A DNA stretch of 64,000 bases from Molossus alvarezi. Taxonomy: Eukaryota > Chordata > Mammalia > Chiroptera > Molossidae. Where the stretch lies: NCBI GenBank assembly GCA_037176705.1, contig CM073885.1, forward strand, positions 161,128,290-161,192,289, in the 5' to 3' direction. The notes under the pieces were generated by a model. The model was not told the origin of the DNA and searched no databases. It saw only the letters and a program-made list of their open reading frames with translations. This document shows, piece after piece, positions 1 through 10,972 of the stretch (positions are counted from its first letter, which is position 1; each line of letters begins with the position of its first letter). The position numbers were made by a program, and so were the translations under genes.

Positions 1-79
1 TTAAACTTCATAAACCTACCTGAGCAGTACAAATATGGAATTAGATTGAGTGGTTGCTCAGAACTCTGTAATTGTATAA

Positions 80-269
80 CATACCCCCCCCCTTTTTTCC
101 TCAATTTTATTTTGTATAGGTTTTGGGTGTACAGCTTAGTGGTTAGACAATCATATACTTTACATAGTGTTCCCCCTGATATTTCCAGTTCCCACCTAGC
201 AGCATACAAACAATATCATTGACTATATCCTATGCTTTACTTATTTTCCTGTGACTATTTTATAACTTG
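80..269 (-). mobile_element. L1 3'-end fragment (antisense)
   Basis: The stretch reads TTTTGTATAGG, then GGTGTACAGCTTAGTGGTTAG and a TATACCTT-like segment. It resembles the 3' untranslated end of bat L1 elements read in reverse; a related sequence occurs at 49663-49735. It is short, has no ORF and serves as target for the adjacent SINE. The first 80 bases are unassigned. Family assignment is from memory of L1 3' ends, so moderate confidence. Confidence 0.45.
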
Positions 270-279
270 CAATTTGTGC

Positions 280-487
280 TTCTTTTTTTTAAATTCTTTT
301 CCTTTATTGGATTGAGAGAGAGAGAGGTAGAAACATCGATGACAGAGAACATCGATTGGCCGCCTCCTGCATGCCCATCACTGAGGATTGGACCCACAAC
401 CTGGGCATGTGCCCTGACCAGGAATCGAACCGGTGACCTCTTGGTGCATGGGTCGATCTCAACCACTGAGCCACACTGGCCAGACAA
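280..487 (-). mobile_element. Ves SINE, short form (antisense)
   Basis: A tRNA-derived bat SINE in reverse: the tRNA-like head ends in GAGCCACACTGGCCAGA, preceded by the reverse B box GGAATCGAACC, with a GA-rich tail and T run on the left. A 10-bp target duplication, CAATTTGTGC, lies at 270-279 and 488-497. This short form lacks the extended TCCTCACC tail seen in other copies. Confidence 0.93.
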
Positions 488-571
488 CAATTTGTGCGTT
501 TTAGCCCCTTCACTTCTTTCACTCAGTCCCCCGACCACCCCCACCCCTAATTCATCGATTTTAGGTCTTGA

Positions 572-625
572 GTGTGTGTGTGTGTGTGTGTGTGCGCGTG
601 TGTGTGTGTGTGTGTGTGTGTGTGT
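572..625 (+). repeat. (GT)n microsatellite
   Basis: About 54 bp of near-perfect GT dinucleotides with one GCGC interruption near 594-597. It accounts for the Cys-Val and His-Thr repeat ORFs overlapping it on both strands, which are not genes. Confidence 0.97.
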
Positions 626-640
626 CACTGGAGCAGGGTA

Positions 641-1591
641 GAGAGGGAGAGTATGAGGCAGTCAGAAGAAAGGGAATACAAGACTTAGTCTCTATTACTG
701 CGGATCTCATTTTGCAGATGGAACACATCATACAGTCAATAAATCAATAAGATGATCTAGGAAGAACTGATCCACTAATGCATATTCATATCAGGTAACC
801 TGATAACCTAATTCCCTGAGTCTTCCTTAGAAGAAAAGAGTGCATTGATGTATTAATTGATTTGTTAACAAAGTGACCATAGTTGAGTCGCTGGGGACAA
901 ATGTCCAGGTGATTCTTAATGTGGTTGAGGTTGGGTTTCTCTGGAGTGAATCATTACACTCCCTATCTTCCTGGGAAGAGGCAAAAATTAAATAACTGCA
1001 AAGATGCCTTGAGATAGGAGTGGAGGAAAAACTCCCACCCTTAGGATCCAAGAAGGCAGTTGTTCCTGAACCTGCGGCCTGGAGGAGTGCTGGGAGGCCT
1101 CCCTTGTTCACTGGAGACTGTTCAGCTTCCAGGCGGGATGCTGGCTGTCTGCCAGACTCTAAGATGTGTCTAAAGCCTTAATTAAAGCATCAGCGTAGTC
1201 TCAGGTGCAGTTGGGAAAATTAGGGCAAGGTTTGTGTCCATCCTTAAGACAGAGTTATGCAGGCAAGAAAGAGCAGTGTCCCCTGTCCCAAAACCAGAAT
1301 TGGGGTAGCAGTGGCTGGGTGTGGAGAGGCAGTCCCTCCAGAATCACCAGCAGCAGAGGAACTGGCAGGGACACAGCTATAGATGAAAGAGCCTGAGGCA
1401 AGGGACTAGAGCTGTTAAGCATACTGACAGCGGGGCCTTAGGAAGAGCTCAGAAATAGCAGCAGTCTTTCTATGGAAGTGGACTGATACCACAATAATAT
1501 GAGAGTAAAAAGCACGTATAACCTTAGATCTCAATGGTGGGTGACTCCTAGGCCAGCAGGGTGAAAAATCAACAACTAAAACCAAGTGTAT
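641..1591. other. Unannotated non-coding stretch
   Basis: I recognise no repeat family, RNA gene or convincing exon here. The longest ORF is 94 codons on the minus strand (827-1111) with no motif. Confidence 0.5.
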
Positions 1592-1592
1592 T

Positions 1593-2252
1593 AGTCCCCC
1601 TCCTTATACACAGTTTCTCTTTTCATGGTTTCAGTTACCCGCAGCCAACTGGGGTCCAGAAATATTAAATGGAAAATTCCAGAAAGAAATAGCAGTTCAT
1701 AAGTTTTAAATTGCACACTGTTCTGAGTAACGTGATGCAATCTCGCACTGTCCTGCTTCATCCCTCCTGGGGGCATGAATCCTCCCTTTGTCCAGCGTCT
1801 CCATGCTGTAGATGCTTCCCTCACCCCCTACTCCCACCCCTCAGGCTCTTAGTGACCTCAGTTATCAGGTCAACAGTCATAGTATCTCACAGTACTGTGT
1901 TTCAGTCACCCTTATAGTAGCCTAACACTCCCTCACAATCCCTGTGTCACTCACCTCACTGCACCTCGTAACATAGGCATCATATCATCTCCCATCATCG
2001 CAAGAAAAAGAAGAGCGACGGCACAGTAAGGTATTCGCACAATGTCCAGTACAGCACACTGTTAGAATTGTTCTATTTTATTATTAGTTATTGTTGTTAA
2101 TCTCTTACTGTGCCTGATTATAAATTAACTTTTACCACAGGGATGTATTCCAGGAAAAACATAGTACATACAGGGTTTAGTACTATCTGTGGTTTTCATC
2201 ATCCATGTGGGGTCTTGGAATGTATCCCCTGCAGATAAAGGGGGACAACTGT
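1593..2252. mobile_element. Tigger/pogo-like DNA transposon relic, copy 1
   Basis: The ends are inverted repeats: AGTCCCCCTCCTTAT at the left and ATAAAGGGGGACAACT at the right. The interior has segments shared with the relic at 19421-19942, including GGTTTCAGTTAC, AAATATTAA.TGGAAAAT and ATAAGTTTTAAATTG. This fits a non-autonomous mammalian Tigger (Tc1/mariner superfamily) element. No transposase is readable. The exact subfamily (Tigger7- or MER44-like) is not resolved by eye. Confidence 0.78.
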
Positions 2253-2258
2253 GCTCAG

Positions 2259-2587
2259 TGTTATAGACTGAGTGCCATGTCCCCCAAAATTCACATGTTG
2301 AACCCCCCACCCCCGATGTGATAGTATTAGAAGGTGGGGCCTTGGGAGGTAATTGGAGTTAACGAGGTCATGAGGGTGGAGCCCTCATGAACATGATCAG
2401 TGCCTTTCTAAGCGTCCTTGCTGCCCTTTTCTGCTCTCTGCCATCTGTAACTTAGAAAAGGGTTCTCATCAAAACCCAACCATGCTGCCACTTCCAGCCT
2501 CAAGAACTGTGAGGAATAAATTTCTGTTGTCTACAAGCCACCCCATCTATGGTATTTTCGTTATAGCAACCTGAAGGGACTAAGCCA
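2259..2587 (+). mobile_element. MaLR LTR (MST/MLT1 type)
   Basis: The start TGTTATAGACTGAG.GCCATGTCCCCC, the middle GGTGGGGCCTTGGGAGGTAATT and the end GGAATAAATTTCTGTTGT followed by GCCACCCCATCTATGGTATT are the hallmarks of MaLR solo LTRs in sense orientation. The AATAAA is the ancestral LTR polyadenylation signal. It directly abuts the Tigger-like relic. Confidence 0.85.
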
Positions 2588-3125
2588 CTTTGGGAATACA
2601 GAAGAAAGGAGTTGCCTGAGTTGGTTGAAGATAGTGAGCTAAGGATCATAGGAAAGGCGCATTGGTTATGGAGTTCTAGGGAAATAAGGACATGGAGAAC
2701 ATTCCAGCTCCCAGCTGGGGAATCTGAAGGGCTGGGCTATGCTGATAGCAAAGCCATATGATTTATATGGTGCCAGGCTGCACAGAGTGCTTCCTGCACA
2801 CCCTCGCCCCAAGACCCTCATATTTTGAAAGTATTCATTTGTGCCAGGGGAATTACTCAAGGACTTGGTCCTCCTGGGATGCAGCTGATCAGCCACGCTC
2901 TGCCTCTGGATCTGTGGTCCAGGTGTGTTAATGTGCCACTGAATACAGATATGCACTTCCATGACCTCTTTTTCCTCATAGCTCTTATTACCCTGGGAGA
3001 GAAAACTAAAATCAGAGAATCAGAAAACAGTGTTTGTGTTTCTGACTCCACCATCTCTGCAGATATCCTTCAAAATGTTTCCCCAGCTGTCTTGGGAGTG
3101 CCCAGGAAGATGTTTAAGGTGTATG
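2588..3125. other. Unannotated non-coding stretch
   Basis: No repeat or exon recognised. ORFs on both strands (2666-2962 minus, 2825-3394 plus) show no domain, and the plus one runs into an LTR. Confidence 0.45.
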
Positions 3126-3335
3126 TATTAGTTTCCAAGAGCTGCTGTAATAAATCTGTACACACTGGATGGCTTAAACCCACAGAAATGTTTCTCTCAC
3201 AGTTCTGGGGGCTGGAAATCCAAAACCAAGGCGTTGGCAGAATTGGTTCTTTCTGGAGGCTCCGAGGGACAACCTGTTCCATGCTTCTCTCCCAGATTCT
3301 GTTGGTTTTCTGCAATCCTGTGCTGCCAGTGGAAA
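3126..3335 (-). mobile_element. MaLR LTR fragment (antisense)
   Basis: ATTAGTTTCCAAGAGCTGC, GGATGGCTTAAACCCACAGAAAT and CTCACAGTTCTGGGGGCTGG are the reverse complement of the 3' end of MLT1/MST-type LTRs. It breaks off near 3335, where a different LTR-like repeat begins. Confidence 0.8.
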
Positions 3336-3344
3336 TTGTGCTCT

Positions 3345-4160
3345 TTCATGGAATTGTGAGAAAAGCATTTCGGGAGACAGGTGTTGGGGGATGAGGTTTA
3401 GTGGTAAGATTCATCAGAGTGGAAATGGGAGGCTCCCCCTGGGTTCCCAATGTCTCATCTCCATCCATCCCGCCATGGAAAAAATCCAATCTTGTCTTCA
3501 TCGAGCCCAAAACAAAGGCCACCGTCCAAAAGTTCTGTGCCATTGGTCTGGCATCAGCAGTGTCACCCGTCCAGGTAGCTCGGTGCTGTTCGGGCTGTGA
3601 TCCTTGCTGTGCTGTGTACCCAGGCTCCCACTTGGAGCCCTTTGGATTCCATACAGGGCTGCTAGGGCCACATGGTTGCTATGGAGAGAGAATGCGTGAA
3701 CAAAGGGGTGAGAGCGTGTTACCAGCTGAGAGAGAGAGCGCGGGGGAGACAGAGAGGAAGGGGCTTTGTCTTTGTTATTCTCAGGTTACATTATCCTGGG
3801 CTTGGGAAGGATCAGGAGCTCCTTCAAACTAACCAATTAACTTCCTAAGTTTTTCCAGGCTTCTGATGGGTCCACCCCTAACCAATCTATTTCCTAGGTC
3901 TTTGGGGTTGTGTCTCTTATCCAATCAGATCCCTTTCTCAGGCTAGACTGACAGGCCTCTATGGTGACTTCTATTGCACATGTGCTCACCTCCCCGCATA
4001 GTCTGGGTGAGTGGCCTGAGGAGATTGAAAAGCCGGTCCTTACTCCGTGTATGGGGGAGGGGGTGTTGGTCCCCTTGGGGCGCAATGCTGCTGTCCGCCC
4101 CCTAGAGCATGTGAAGCTGTGCTTCCTGGTTAAGCAGGGTTATGCTTCCTAGTCGAGTGT
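3345..4160. repeat. LTR-like dispersed repeat, copy A
   Basis: This segment aligns by eye with 5850-6620 in the same orientation. Shared landmarks are AATGTCTCAT.TCC, a GGGCCACATGG.T block (near 3667 and 6239), a GAGAGAGAG block and AGGCT.GACTGACAGGC (3941-3957 and 6411-6427), then GTGCAT/CACATG with a C-rich stretch. Several CCAAT-like motifs are present (CCAATTAA, CCAATCAG). It looks like a diverged LTR, but ends and family are not established. Confidence 0.5.
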
Positions 4161-4214
4161 GCTTAACAATATCTGATTCCCTTTGCTCCCTTCCTTTATT
4201 AATATGTAGCTACC

Positions 4215-4490
4215 GCTCTGGCTGGTTCGGCTCAACTGTTAAAGTCAGCCTGTGGACCAAAGAGTCGCGGGTTCGATTTCAGTCATGGGCACGCACCTTG
4301 GTTATGGTTGAGCCCCTGGCCCTAGTTGGATCATGTGGGAGGTGACCAATCGATGTGTCTCTCTCACATCAATGTTTCTCTCTTTTTCTCCCTCCCTCCC
4401 TCCCTTCCACTCTTTCTAAAGATAAATGGAAAAATATCCTCAGGTGAGGATTAAAAAATAATAATAGTAACCGTAATGATATCTAGCTAC
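4215..4490 (+). mobile_element. Ves SINE, long form
   Basis: The head CTCTGGCTGGTTCGGCTCAAC has a B box GGGTTCGATTTC, followed by CATCAATGTTTCTCTC, a pyrimidine run and the long-form tail TATCCTCAGGTGAGGATT with an A-rich end. An 8-bp duplication TAGCTACC lies at 4207-4214 and 4494-4501. Confidence 0.92.
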
Positions 4491-4501
4491 CTACACTAAC
4501 A

Positions 4502-5177
4502 CCTGGCTTGTGGTTACATCCCTCCAATCTCAGCTTCCATCATCACAGGCCTCTCCTCTCTGTGTCTCTCTGTCTCTTCTCCTTCTCTTACAACTTTAAG
4601 TAAAGATAAAATCCGACAGCCCCTAAGGAAATATAGGAGGAAAAAAAATTTGCTTTAGACCACTGTGAGTTATGAGGAGTGGAAAGGCACAGCTTGGCTG
4701 CCCTCGTCCCTGAAGCTGCCAACAGCGTGCTGGGGGGATTCCCACCAGAGTGCACCTTTTGTTCCCGCAGCTCTGGAATGCTGGCGGCAGCTTCTCCAAC
4801 TTCCTGCTCTCGGCCGGTTTTAAACACTCCCTGTAGTGTGAAACTACTGCACACTTCACCATGAATTGCTTTCCATACTGACAGTTATCTCCTCACCCCA
4901 GCCCCCCATTGCACATTTGTAAATCTAATGGGCTTAATTGCTCTGTTCACTACCTATATACTTCTTTATTTGAAGAAGGTATGAGAGAAGTCTCAGGTAC
5001 AAATTAATCCAGCACATTAAACCAGTAAATCAGGAATGCAGCACTGGGCAAAGCCAACGGTTCTTTCCCAGAGTGACTGGCTTCTCAGTTTCTTTGCACA
5101 TGATTCTGTGAGTCCAGGTTCCTCCTGAACACAGAACTCTTGTGGCTATGGTCATTCCACGCATCCAGCTTTAAATT
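4502..5177. other. Unannotated non-coding stretch
   Basis: No clear repeat. A pyrimidine-rich segment at 4540-4595 resembles the middle of a MaLR LTR but is too short to call. Confidence 0.4.
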
Positions 5178-5350
5178 AAAAAAAAAAAATGATTTTAGAG
5201 AGAAAGGAAGAGAGAGGGGGAGAGAGAGAGACATTGATGTGAGAGACATTGATCAGTTGCCTCCTATATGTGCCCTAATCAGGAATCGAACCCTCAACCC
5301 TTTGGTGCACAGAATGATGCTCCAACCAACTGAGCCACACTGGCCAGGGC
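5178..5350 (-). mobile_element. Ves-related SINE, short form (antisense)
   Basis: The reverse head GAGCCACACTGGCCAGGGC, reverse B box GGAATCGAACC and GA-rich tail with poly-T on the left show a tRNA-derived SINE. No clean target duplication was found. Confidence 0.88.
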
Positions 5351-5423
5351 ATATCCTGCTTTTTGAGCTACAAGTGAGTTCCCCACATTCTGCCAATACA
5401 AGATTTTGTTGTTGTCATCACAT

Positions 5424-5655
5424 TTTTTTTTATCCTCACCCAAGGACATTTTTCCATTTTTTGTTCAGATAGAGTGGGAGGGAGAGAGAGAGAAACATCA
5501 ACATGAAAGGGACACATCAAGTGGCTGCCACCCACATGACCAACCAGGGCCGGGGACAAACTGCGACCGGGGTACATGCCCTTAGCGGAAACCGAACCCA
5601 GGTCTCTCTGGACCGCAGGCTGATGCTCTAACCGCTGAGCCAAACTGGCCAGGGC
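5424..5655 (-). mobile_element. Ves SINE, long form (antisense)
   Basis: The order is T run, TATCCTCACCCAAGGACATT, a GA-rich core, GGGCCGGGGACAAACTGCGAC, and the reverse head CTGAGCCAAACTGGCCAGGGC. All long-form landmarks are in order. The flanks GTCATCACA and CGTCACA may be a degraded duplication. Confidence 0.93.
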
Positions 5656-5849
5656 CCGTCACAGTTTTTAGCAGACTTTAGGAATTGGAGGTACAGTCAG
5701 TGAATGGGAACCTCCAGAGCCAGAAGGAAAGAAATATTCTTATCTTTGTAACAACAGGGAGAGCCCCGTTTTGTTTATAACAATTACTGTTGTTTTAATT
5801 ATTGTAAAACTCTATCATAATGTAGTAAGTGGGGAGTTTCAAGAAAAAG

Positions 5850-6620
5850 GTCAGTCAGGAAAAATGGGGGCATTGTGCTGCTAAGAGGCCAATGCTGTTG
5901 TTATCAGTTGGGAGCACTCCATGTCCCCCCATCCCCCATTTCTGGTGGGAGTGGGTTTCTTGCAATATCCTGAGAGGGAGAATTTTCTGACACTTACACA
6001 GGAGGATGAGATATTGTAGAAAGCCTTATTGCTGTTGAATAACACCTCTGAGCGTCCAAGGTCTCATTTCCCTGTGTCCCACCAAGGAGAAATGCAGCTG
6101 TGTCTTCAACAAGGCTAGGACTAAAGCTGTTGCCCAGAGTTTCTGTTCCACGTTGGGACAGTCTCCAGGCCAGCATTAAACTAGCTTCACTTGTATTCCC
6201 AGTAGCAGTCCATCAGTCCCCTGCATGTGGGGTCCACAGGGCCACATGGCTATGGAGGAAACATGGGCAAATGCAAGGGAGTCACAAGAGTGCCAAGAGC
6301 CAGGAGCAAAGAGCCCAGAGAGAGAGCTCCTTTGTCCTGGGATTATGTATCCCCAAATTTTCACAGGCTTACAGTGGCCCTGCCTCCCCAGCCAATGATC
6401 TCTGTTCCCAGGCTTGACTGACAGGCATCTTCGTTATGTTACCTCAGCTTCACTGTGCATGCGCCCATCTTTCACTTTGTTGGAGCCCTTCCCCCAGTGC
6501 TTGCAAGTGAATGGACCGGTGGTTCCCCAGGGAGGGTAAAGTTGCAGCTTCCTGGTGACGCTGCCCAAATTCTACCGCTCAGAATTTCCTAAGTTTCTGT
6601 TTTGCCATCCAAATTCATCC
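5850..6620. repeat. LTR-like dispersed repeat, copy B
   Basis: Second copy of the repeat at 3345-4160, same orientation, diverged. The best shared block is the AGGCT.GACTGACAGGC segment followed by a cytosine-rich stretch. The intervening 1.7 kb holds three Ves SINEs and unassigned DNA, so the pair could be the two LTRs of a decayed provirus or independent insertions. Confidence 0.48.
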
Positions 6621-6740
6621 CACCCTAGCAGTTGTAGCTGGCTGGGACTTTCAGGACAGTGGAGTGGCAGCCATGCCACTAATATCTTGGTAGGCTGGTT
6701 CATTCTTCAACCTGATTCAGGCCATTGGCTACTGCCCCCC

Positions 6741-6779
6741 CCACACACACACACACATACCCACACACACACACACATT
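6741..6779 (+). repeat. (CA)n microsatellite
   Basis: A C run followed by two CA tracts separated by TACCC. Confidence 0.95.
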
Positions 6780-6874
6780 CCTTCTCTATTTCACCTCAAT
6801 TTCCTCCTCCCCATAATAACTCTCACTCCCCTCCCCCATTATCTTGTGATCTTACTGATTAACAACACAGAAAT

Positions 6875-7013
6875 AATGTCTATTGTTTATTGAGTGACTA
6901 TGTGCTAGGCTGTGTGCTAAATGCCTTCCCACTTTTTGTTAAATGGTTAAAACAGTTCTGTGAGGTGGGTACTGTTTTCCCACTGGTGGAGAAGGAAGCA
7001 GACACTGGACTTC
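6875..7013 (-). mobile_element. MIR SINE (antisense)
   Basis: TTTATTGAGTGACTATGTGC, CTGTGTGCTAAATGCCTTCC, TGTGAGGTGGGTACTGTTTT and GGAGAAGGAAGCAGA follow the reverse complement of the MIR consensus in order. It is an ancient repeat, and its 3' flank was the target of the two following SINEs. Confidence 0.82.
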
Positions 7014-7029
7014 AAAAGTCTGCCACAGA

Positions 7030-7193
7030 CCTGGCCCATTTTGCTCAGTGGTTAGAGTCTTGGCCCATAGACTGAAGGATCTCAAGTTCGATTCCCAGTC
7101 AAGGGCACGTACCTGGGTTGCAGGTTTGGTCTCTGTCCAAGTTGGGATTGTGCAGAAGGCAACCAATCAATATGTCTCTCTCATATAAATGTT

Positions 7194-7249
<56 letters not shown>

Positions 7250-7347
7250 CCCCCCCCCGCCCACTTCCTCCCCTCCCACCCACTTTATCTGAAGATAAAT
7301 AGAAAGATATCCTGGATGATAAAAAAAAAAAAAAAGGACATTGTAAC
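7030..7347 (+). mobile_element. Ves SINE, long form, with expanded (CT)n
   Basis: The head CTGGCCCATTTTGCTCAGTGG, B box AGTTCGATTCCC and tail TATCCTGGATGAT plus poly-A are present. The internal pyrimidine tract has expanded into a (CT)n run at about 7193-7248. The left copy of the target duplication AAAAGTCTGCCACAG is at 7014-7028. The right copy lies beyond the next SINE, at 7572-7586. Confidence 0.93.
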
Positions 7348-7571
7348 TCAGCCAGTGTGGCTCAGTGGGTTGAGCATTATCCCATGGACTGAGAAATCCT
7401 GGTTCGATTCCTGGTCGGGGCACATGCCTGGATTGTGGGCTCCATCCCCAGTAGGGGGCATGCAGGAAGCAGCCAATCGATGTTTCTCTCTCACTTTGAT
7501 GTTTCTCTCTCTCTCGTGCACTCTCTAAAAATCAATGGAAAAATATCTTCAGGTGAGGATTAACAAAAATA
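7348..7571 (+). mobile_element. Ves SINE inserted in the tail of the previous Ves
   Basis: The head CAGCCAGTGTGGCTCAGTGGG, B box GGTTCGATTCCTGG and tail ATATCTTCAGGTGAGGATTA are clear. It has no independent flanking duplication. It sits between the A-tail of the first SINE and that element's right target duplication, so it entered second. Confidence 0.92.
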
Positions 7572-7586
7572 AAAAGTCTGCCACAG

Positions 7587-8158
7587 GCCCCACAGTGGGA
7601 AAGCAGCAACACCATGATTCTCACTGTGGTCTGTGTAACTCCAAAGCCTTTCTATTTCATGCCACTCATTGACATTAAAGCCCAAAATAGTCATGTTCTC
7701 CCATACTTCTTAGACTTGGAAATCCCTCAAAGGGGAAATTTCTAAGATGGAAAGTACTTTTCATCCCTAAAGTTTCACATTTTGTGTTACAGTCAGTTTT
7801 GTTTTCTGGATTATTCAGTACTAATAATACAATGAGGCTCTTCTTTGGGTTTTCAGAACACAGCTGGGAGAGAAATCAACAGAAATACTTGAATCATCTT
7901 CCCCATCAGTTGATACTCATTACAGATGCTATAATGATGGTTTAGAGTTTATATCAACCTCCTTGATTGACCCTTTGCCTCTGAAATGGCTGAAACTGAT
8001 CACTGTGGCTTAAAAAATGGAAAGAACACAATGGCTTCTCTTTCTTCCTTGCATGTATATTTATTTACATACATGTTGTGTACGGTCTTTGAGGTTTCCT
8101 AGTCCCCTTGATGTCAAGGGCCCCCAAAGTAAGAATCCTTGTAAAGGTGACCAACATT
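7587..8158. other. Unannotated non-coding stretch
   Basis: No repeat, RNA gene or convincing coding segment recognised. Confidence 0.5.
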
Positions 8159-8173
8159 GAATCAACAGTTTTT

Positions 8174-8422
8174 TTGGGTTTTTTTAATCCTCACCTGAGG
8201 ATATTTTTGCATTTATCTTCAGATAGAGCGGGAGGGAAAGAGGGAGGAAGAGAGAGAGAAACAACAACATGACAGAGACACATTGAGTGGTTTCTACCCA
8301 CATGACCCCAGCCGGGGCAGGGGAAAACTGCTACCAAGGTACGTGCCCTTAGCAGGAACTGAACCTGGGTCTCTCTGGTCCACGGGCTGACACTCTAACT
8401 GCTGAGCAAAACCAGCCAGGGC
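8174..8422 (-). mobile_element. Ves SINE, long form (antisense)
   Basis: TTAATCCTCACCTGAGGATA at the left and GAGCAAAACCAGCCAGGGC at the right bracket a complete antisense copy. A perfect 15-bp duplication GAATCAACAGTTTTT lies at 8159-8173 and 8423-8437. Confidence 0.95.
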
Positions 8423-8437
8423 GAATCAACAGTTTTT

Positions 8438-10180
8438 GAAAGGAGATGTTCCGGAAGCCACCAGATCAAGATTGGGCTCCAGCCATGGTCACTGTGTGAT
8501 TCTAGCTTTAAGACCCTCTTCTTCCTCTCCCAGCCATTTGCAAAAGCAACACCAGATTAATCACCTCAGGCTTGGGTCCACTTTGTCCTAGGTGTGGGAT
8601 GGGTTACCAAACTCTGGGCCACTTTCCATTGTGGGCTGCAGTGCTAAAGGCCTAGACCTTCTGTCTCCCCCAGACACAGTTAGCTGCCACTCACTCCAGA
8701 AATCTCCACTAAGGCCAGTTCCTGCAGTGTTCCTGGAGGGTAAATTCCCATCAGAGGACAAGAGGAAAGTTGAGAGTCCCTGGACTGCATGCTGGCAGGT
8801 GGGCACATGAAGAACTTTCTTGCCATACCCTGGATCACAAACCTCCAAGCAGTGTCATTGTCTGGGGCTTTGCTGTGAGGTCCTGCATGTCAGATCTGTG
8901 GGCAGCTGTCACTCCCAAGGAACCAAGGAGCTGTTCTTCTCATCTTTGCCTCTAATCAAGGACAATGATAAAAGCAAAATCCCAAAGGATGCAGAAGTTA
9001 AAGCAGTTTGCATCGGCATATTTCTACTATGAAGAATCTATTCTTTACTCAACAAAGCCAGCAGAATTGAAATTTCGACACAAGAGACATGAAAATTCTG
9101 TTTAGATCAGGACATCGCTGTGCCTCATGGGGGGGTCATTGCACAGTGTTCTGAGGGTGATGTTGGAGAGGGAGGCCCCATCACAAACCAGAAGGAATAT
9201 GGGTAGCATGGCTGGCCCGGTTGTAATTCCACAGTTTATAAAAACTTTGCTCTTTGTTTTCTCGAGATCATCTCCAGCAGCCGGTCCTGGTGGCCATGCT
9301 TCCCAGTAGCAGCAGTGACTACGTGGTGGGAATTTGATATCACCGCATTGGGATCCATTTGGATTCCCCTCGTTAGCGCAGATATGGGGTCATTACCTTA
9401 ACCAGTCTTTGGGCTGGTCTGGGGCCAAGTCCAGCAGGATCCTGAATCACTGCCTGTCTGTGCATTCCAGCCATGAGAGGTCAAGGTGATCCTCACCCTG
9501 GACAAACAGCAGTCATTTCCTCCGGGGACTCAGGAGCTATCCCTGGATCCAGGGGTCAGACCACCCGAGAAAGAGTGAGCTGAAAATAACCTCCTGCCTT
9601 GGCATTAACAAGTATTAAATTAATTCTGCCTTTCATTTTCTTAAAATATGGTCAAATTAGGCCCTTGGGACTCGGCTGGTCTGGAAAAGACTTTTTCTAA
9701 AAAAAAAAGTGATAGAACAGCTTTGCATGTTGCCATGTGTCCTTTTCATGAGATTTTGAAACATTTCTGCAGCAGAGTATAGGGGAGGAAGATGGTGGCC
9801 CCTCCTGTTGCATTCATAAGCTTTCACCTAAGGGTTGGTGCAGAGAGAAGTGTCACAAACCCTGATCGCTGCAGCCACTTTAGACCAGTAGTGATTGTGA
9901 TGTTTTGTTTTGTTCAAATGATGTTTGAATCATTTCAATGAACGCGTGGAGAAGAGTGAATCAGAATGTGTGTGTGAGACAGAGCACATAAGAGCTGAGG
10001 ATCCCAAAGATGGGCTGTGTCTGGTTAGTAAACCAGAAAGTACATTTCAGTGATTTCATCTACTAAAACAGCATTTATTTATATTTATGCCAGGAGCATT
10101 TCATAATAAACTAGTGTAAAGGATATAAAATCACGAGAAAACTATGATCAGTATATAATAGAGATGTTAACCATTAAAGA
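8438..10180. other. Unannotated, SINE-poor stretch
   Basis: I see no repeat I can name in 1.7 kb. ORFs are 60-86 codons without motifs. It may be unique intronic or intergenic DNA. Confidence 0.45.
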
Positions 10181-10532
10181 GGGAATACACACACCTGCTG
10201 AACCAAGGAAAGCTTCATAAAGTCAGAGGCATTTGAACACTGTAGAAAAGCAGTACAATTTCAGTAGGAAAAGGTCACAGGGATAAGTCCCATGGACTCC
10301 GCACACTTGGGGTAGAAAGGGCAGGCATATCCTGGAGGAACGCCAGCAAGGATATGTGTTAGACTCTTGTGTAACTCCCATGAAGTTGCAACAGCAGAAG
10401 TACCAGAGCACATCGCCTGACTGTAAATAATTCACTTAAATTAATCTGGTGAACAAGAGAAAGGCATTGAAGGGTCTTGAGCAGAGAATTGTCAAGGTTA
10501 AACACAGTCTTAGGTAAGTCATGGCGGTGGCT
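10180..10532 (-). mobile_element. L2 LINE fragment (antisense), left part
   Basis: GGCATTGAAGGGTCTTGAGCAG followed by GTCAAG matches the antisense L2 3' region, where GGGTTTTGAGCAGGG is typical. The match weakens toward 10200. It continues after the MaLR LTR as one L2 copy. Confidence 0.5.
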
Positions 10533-10972
10533 CTATTACCTTCCTCAGACTGCCGTAATGGAGTACTACAGCCTGGGTGCCTTAAGACAACAGATTTATT
10601 CTCTCACAGTTCTGGAGGCTGGAAGTGTGAAATTAAGGTGTCAGCAGGGCCATGATCCCTTTGACAGCTGGAGGAGAATCTGTCCCATGTCTCTCTTTTA
10701 GCTTCCACTGTTTGCCAGCAATTCTTGGCATTCCTTGGCTTGTAGACACATCGCTCCGATCTCTGCCTCCGCCTTCACATGGTATTCTCTCGGTGTGTAT
10801 GTCTCTCTGTCCAGATCTTCTTCTCCTAATGATATCAATTATATTGGATTTAGGACTCACCCTAATCCAGGATGGTCTCATCTTAACTTGATTACATTGG
10901 CAGAGACCCTAAATAAGATCACATTCACAAGTTCTGGGTAGACATGACTTTCGGGAGCCACTATTTAACCCA
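10533..10972 (-). mobile_element. MaLR LTR (antisense)
   Basis: TATTACCTTCCTCAGACTGC, CAACAGATTTATTCTCTCAC, GTTCTGGAGGCTGGAAGTGT, CCAGCAATTCTTGGCATTCC, ATTGGATTTAGGACTCACCC and the terminal ATTTAACCCAGTCAAG follow the reverse complement of an MLT1/MST LTR over its full length. It splits an older L2. Confidence 0.87.

Noticed and set aside
260..641. ORFs with His-Thr or Cys-Val repeats
   Set aside because: They are translations of a (GT)n microsatellite and a SINE.
2825..3394. 189-codon plus-strand ORF
   Set aside because: Its second half is antisense MaLR LTR, so it is a chance fusion of unique and repeat sequence.
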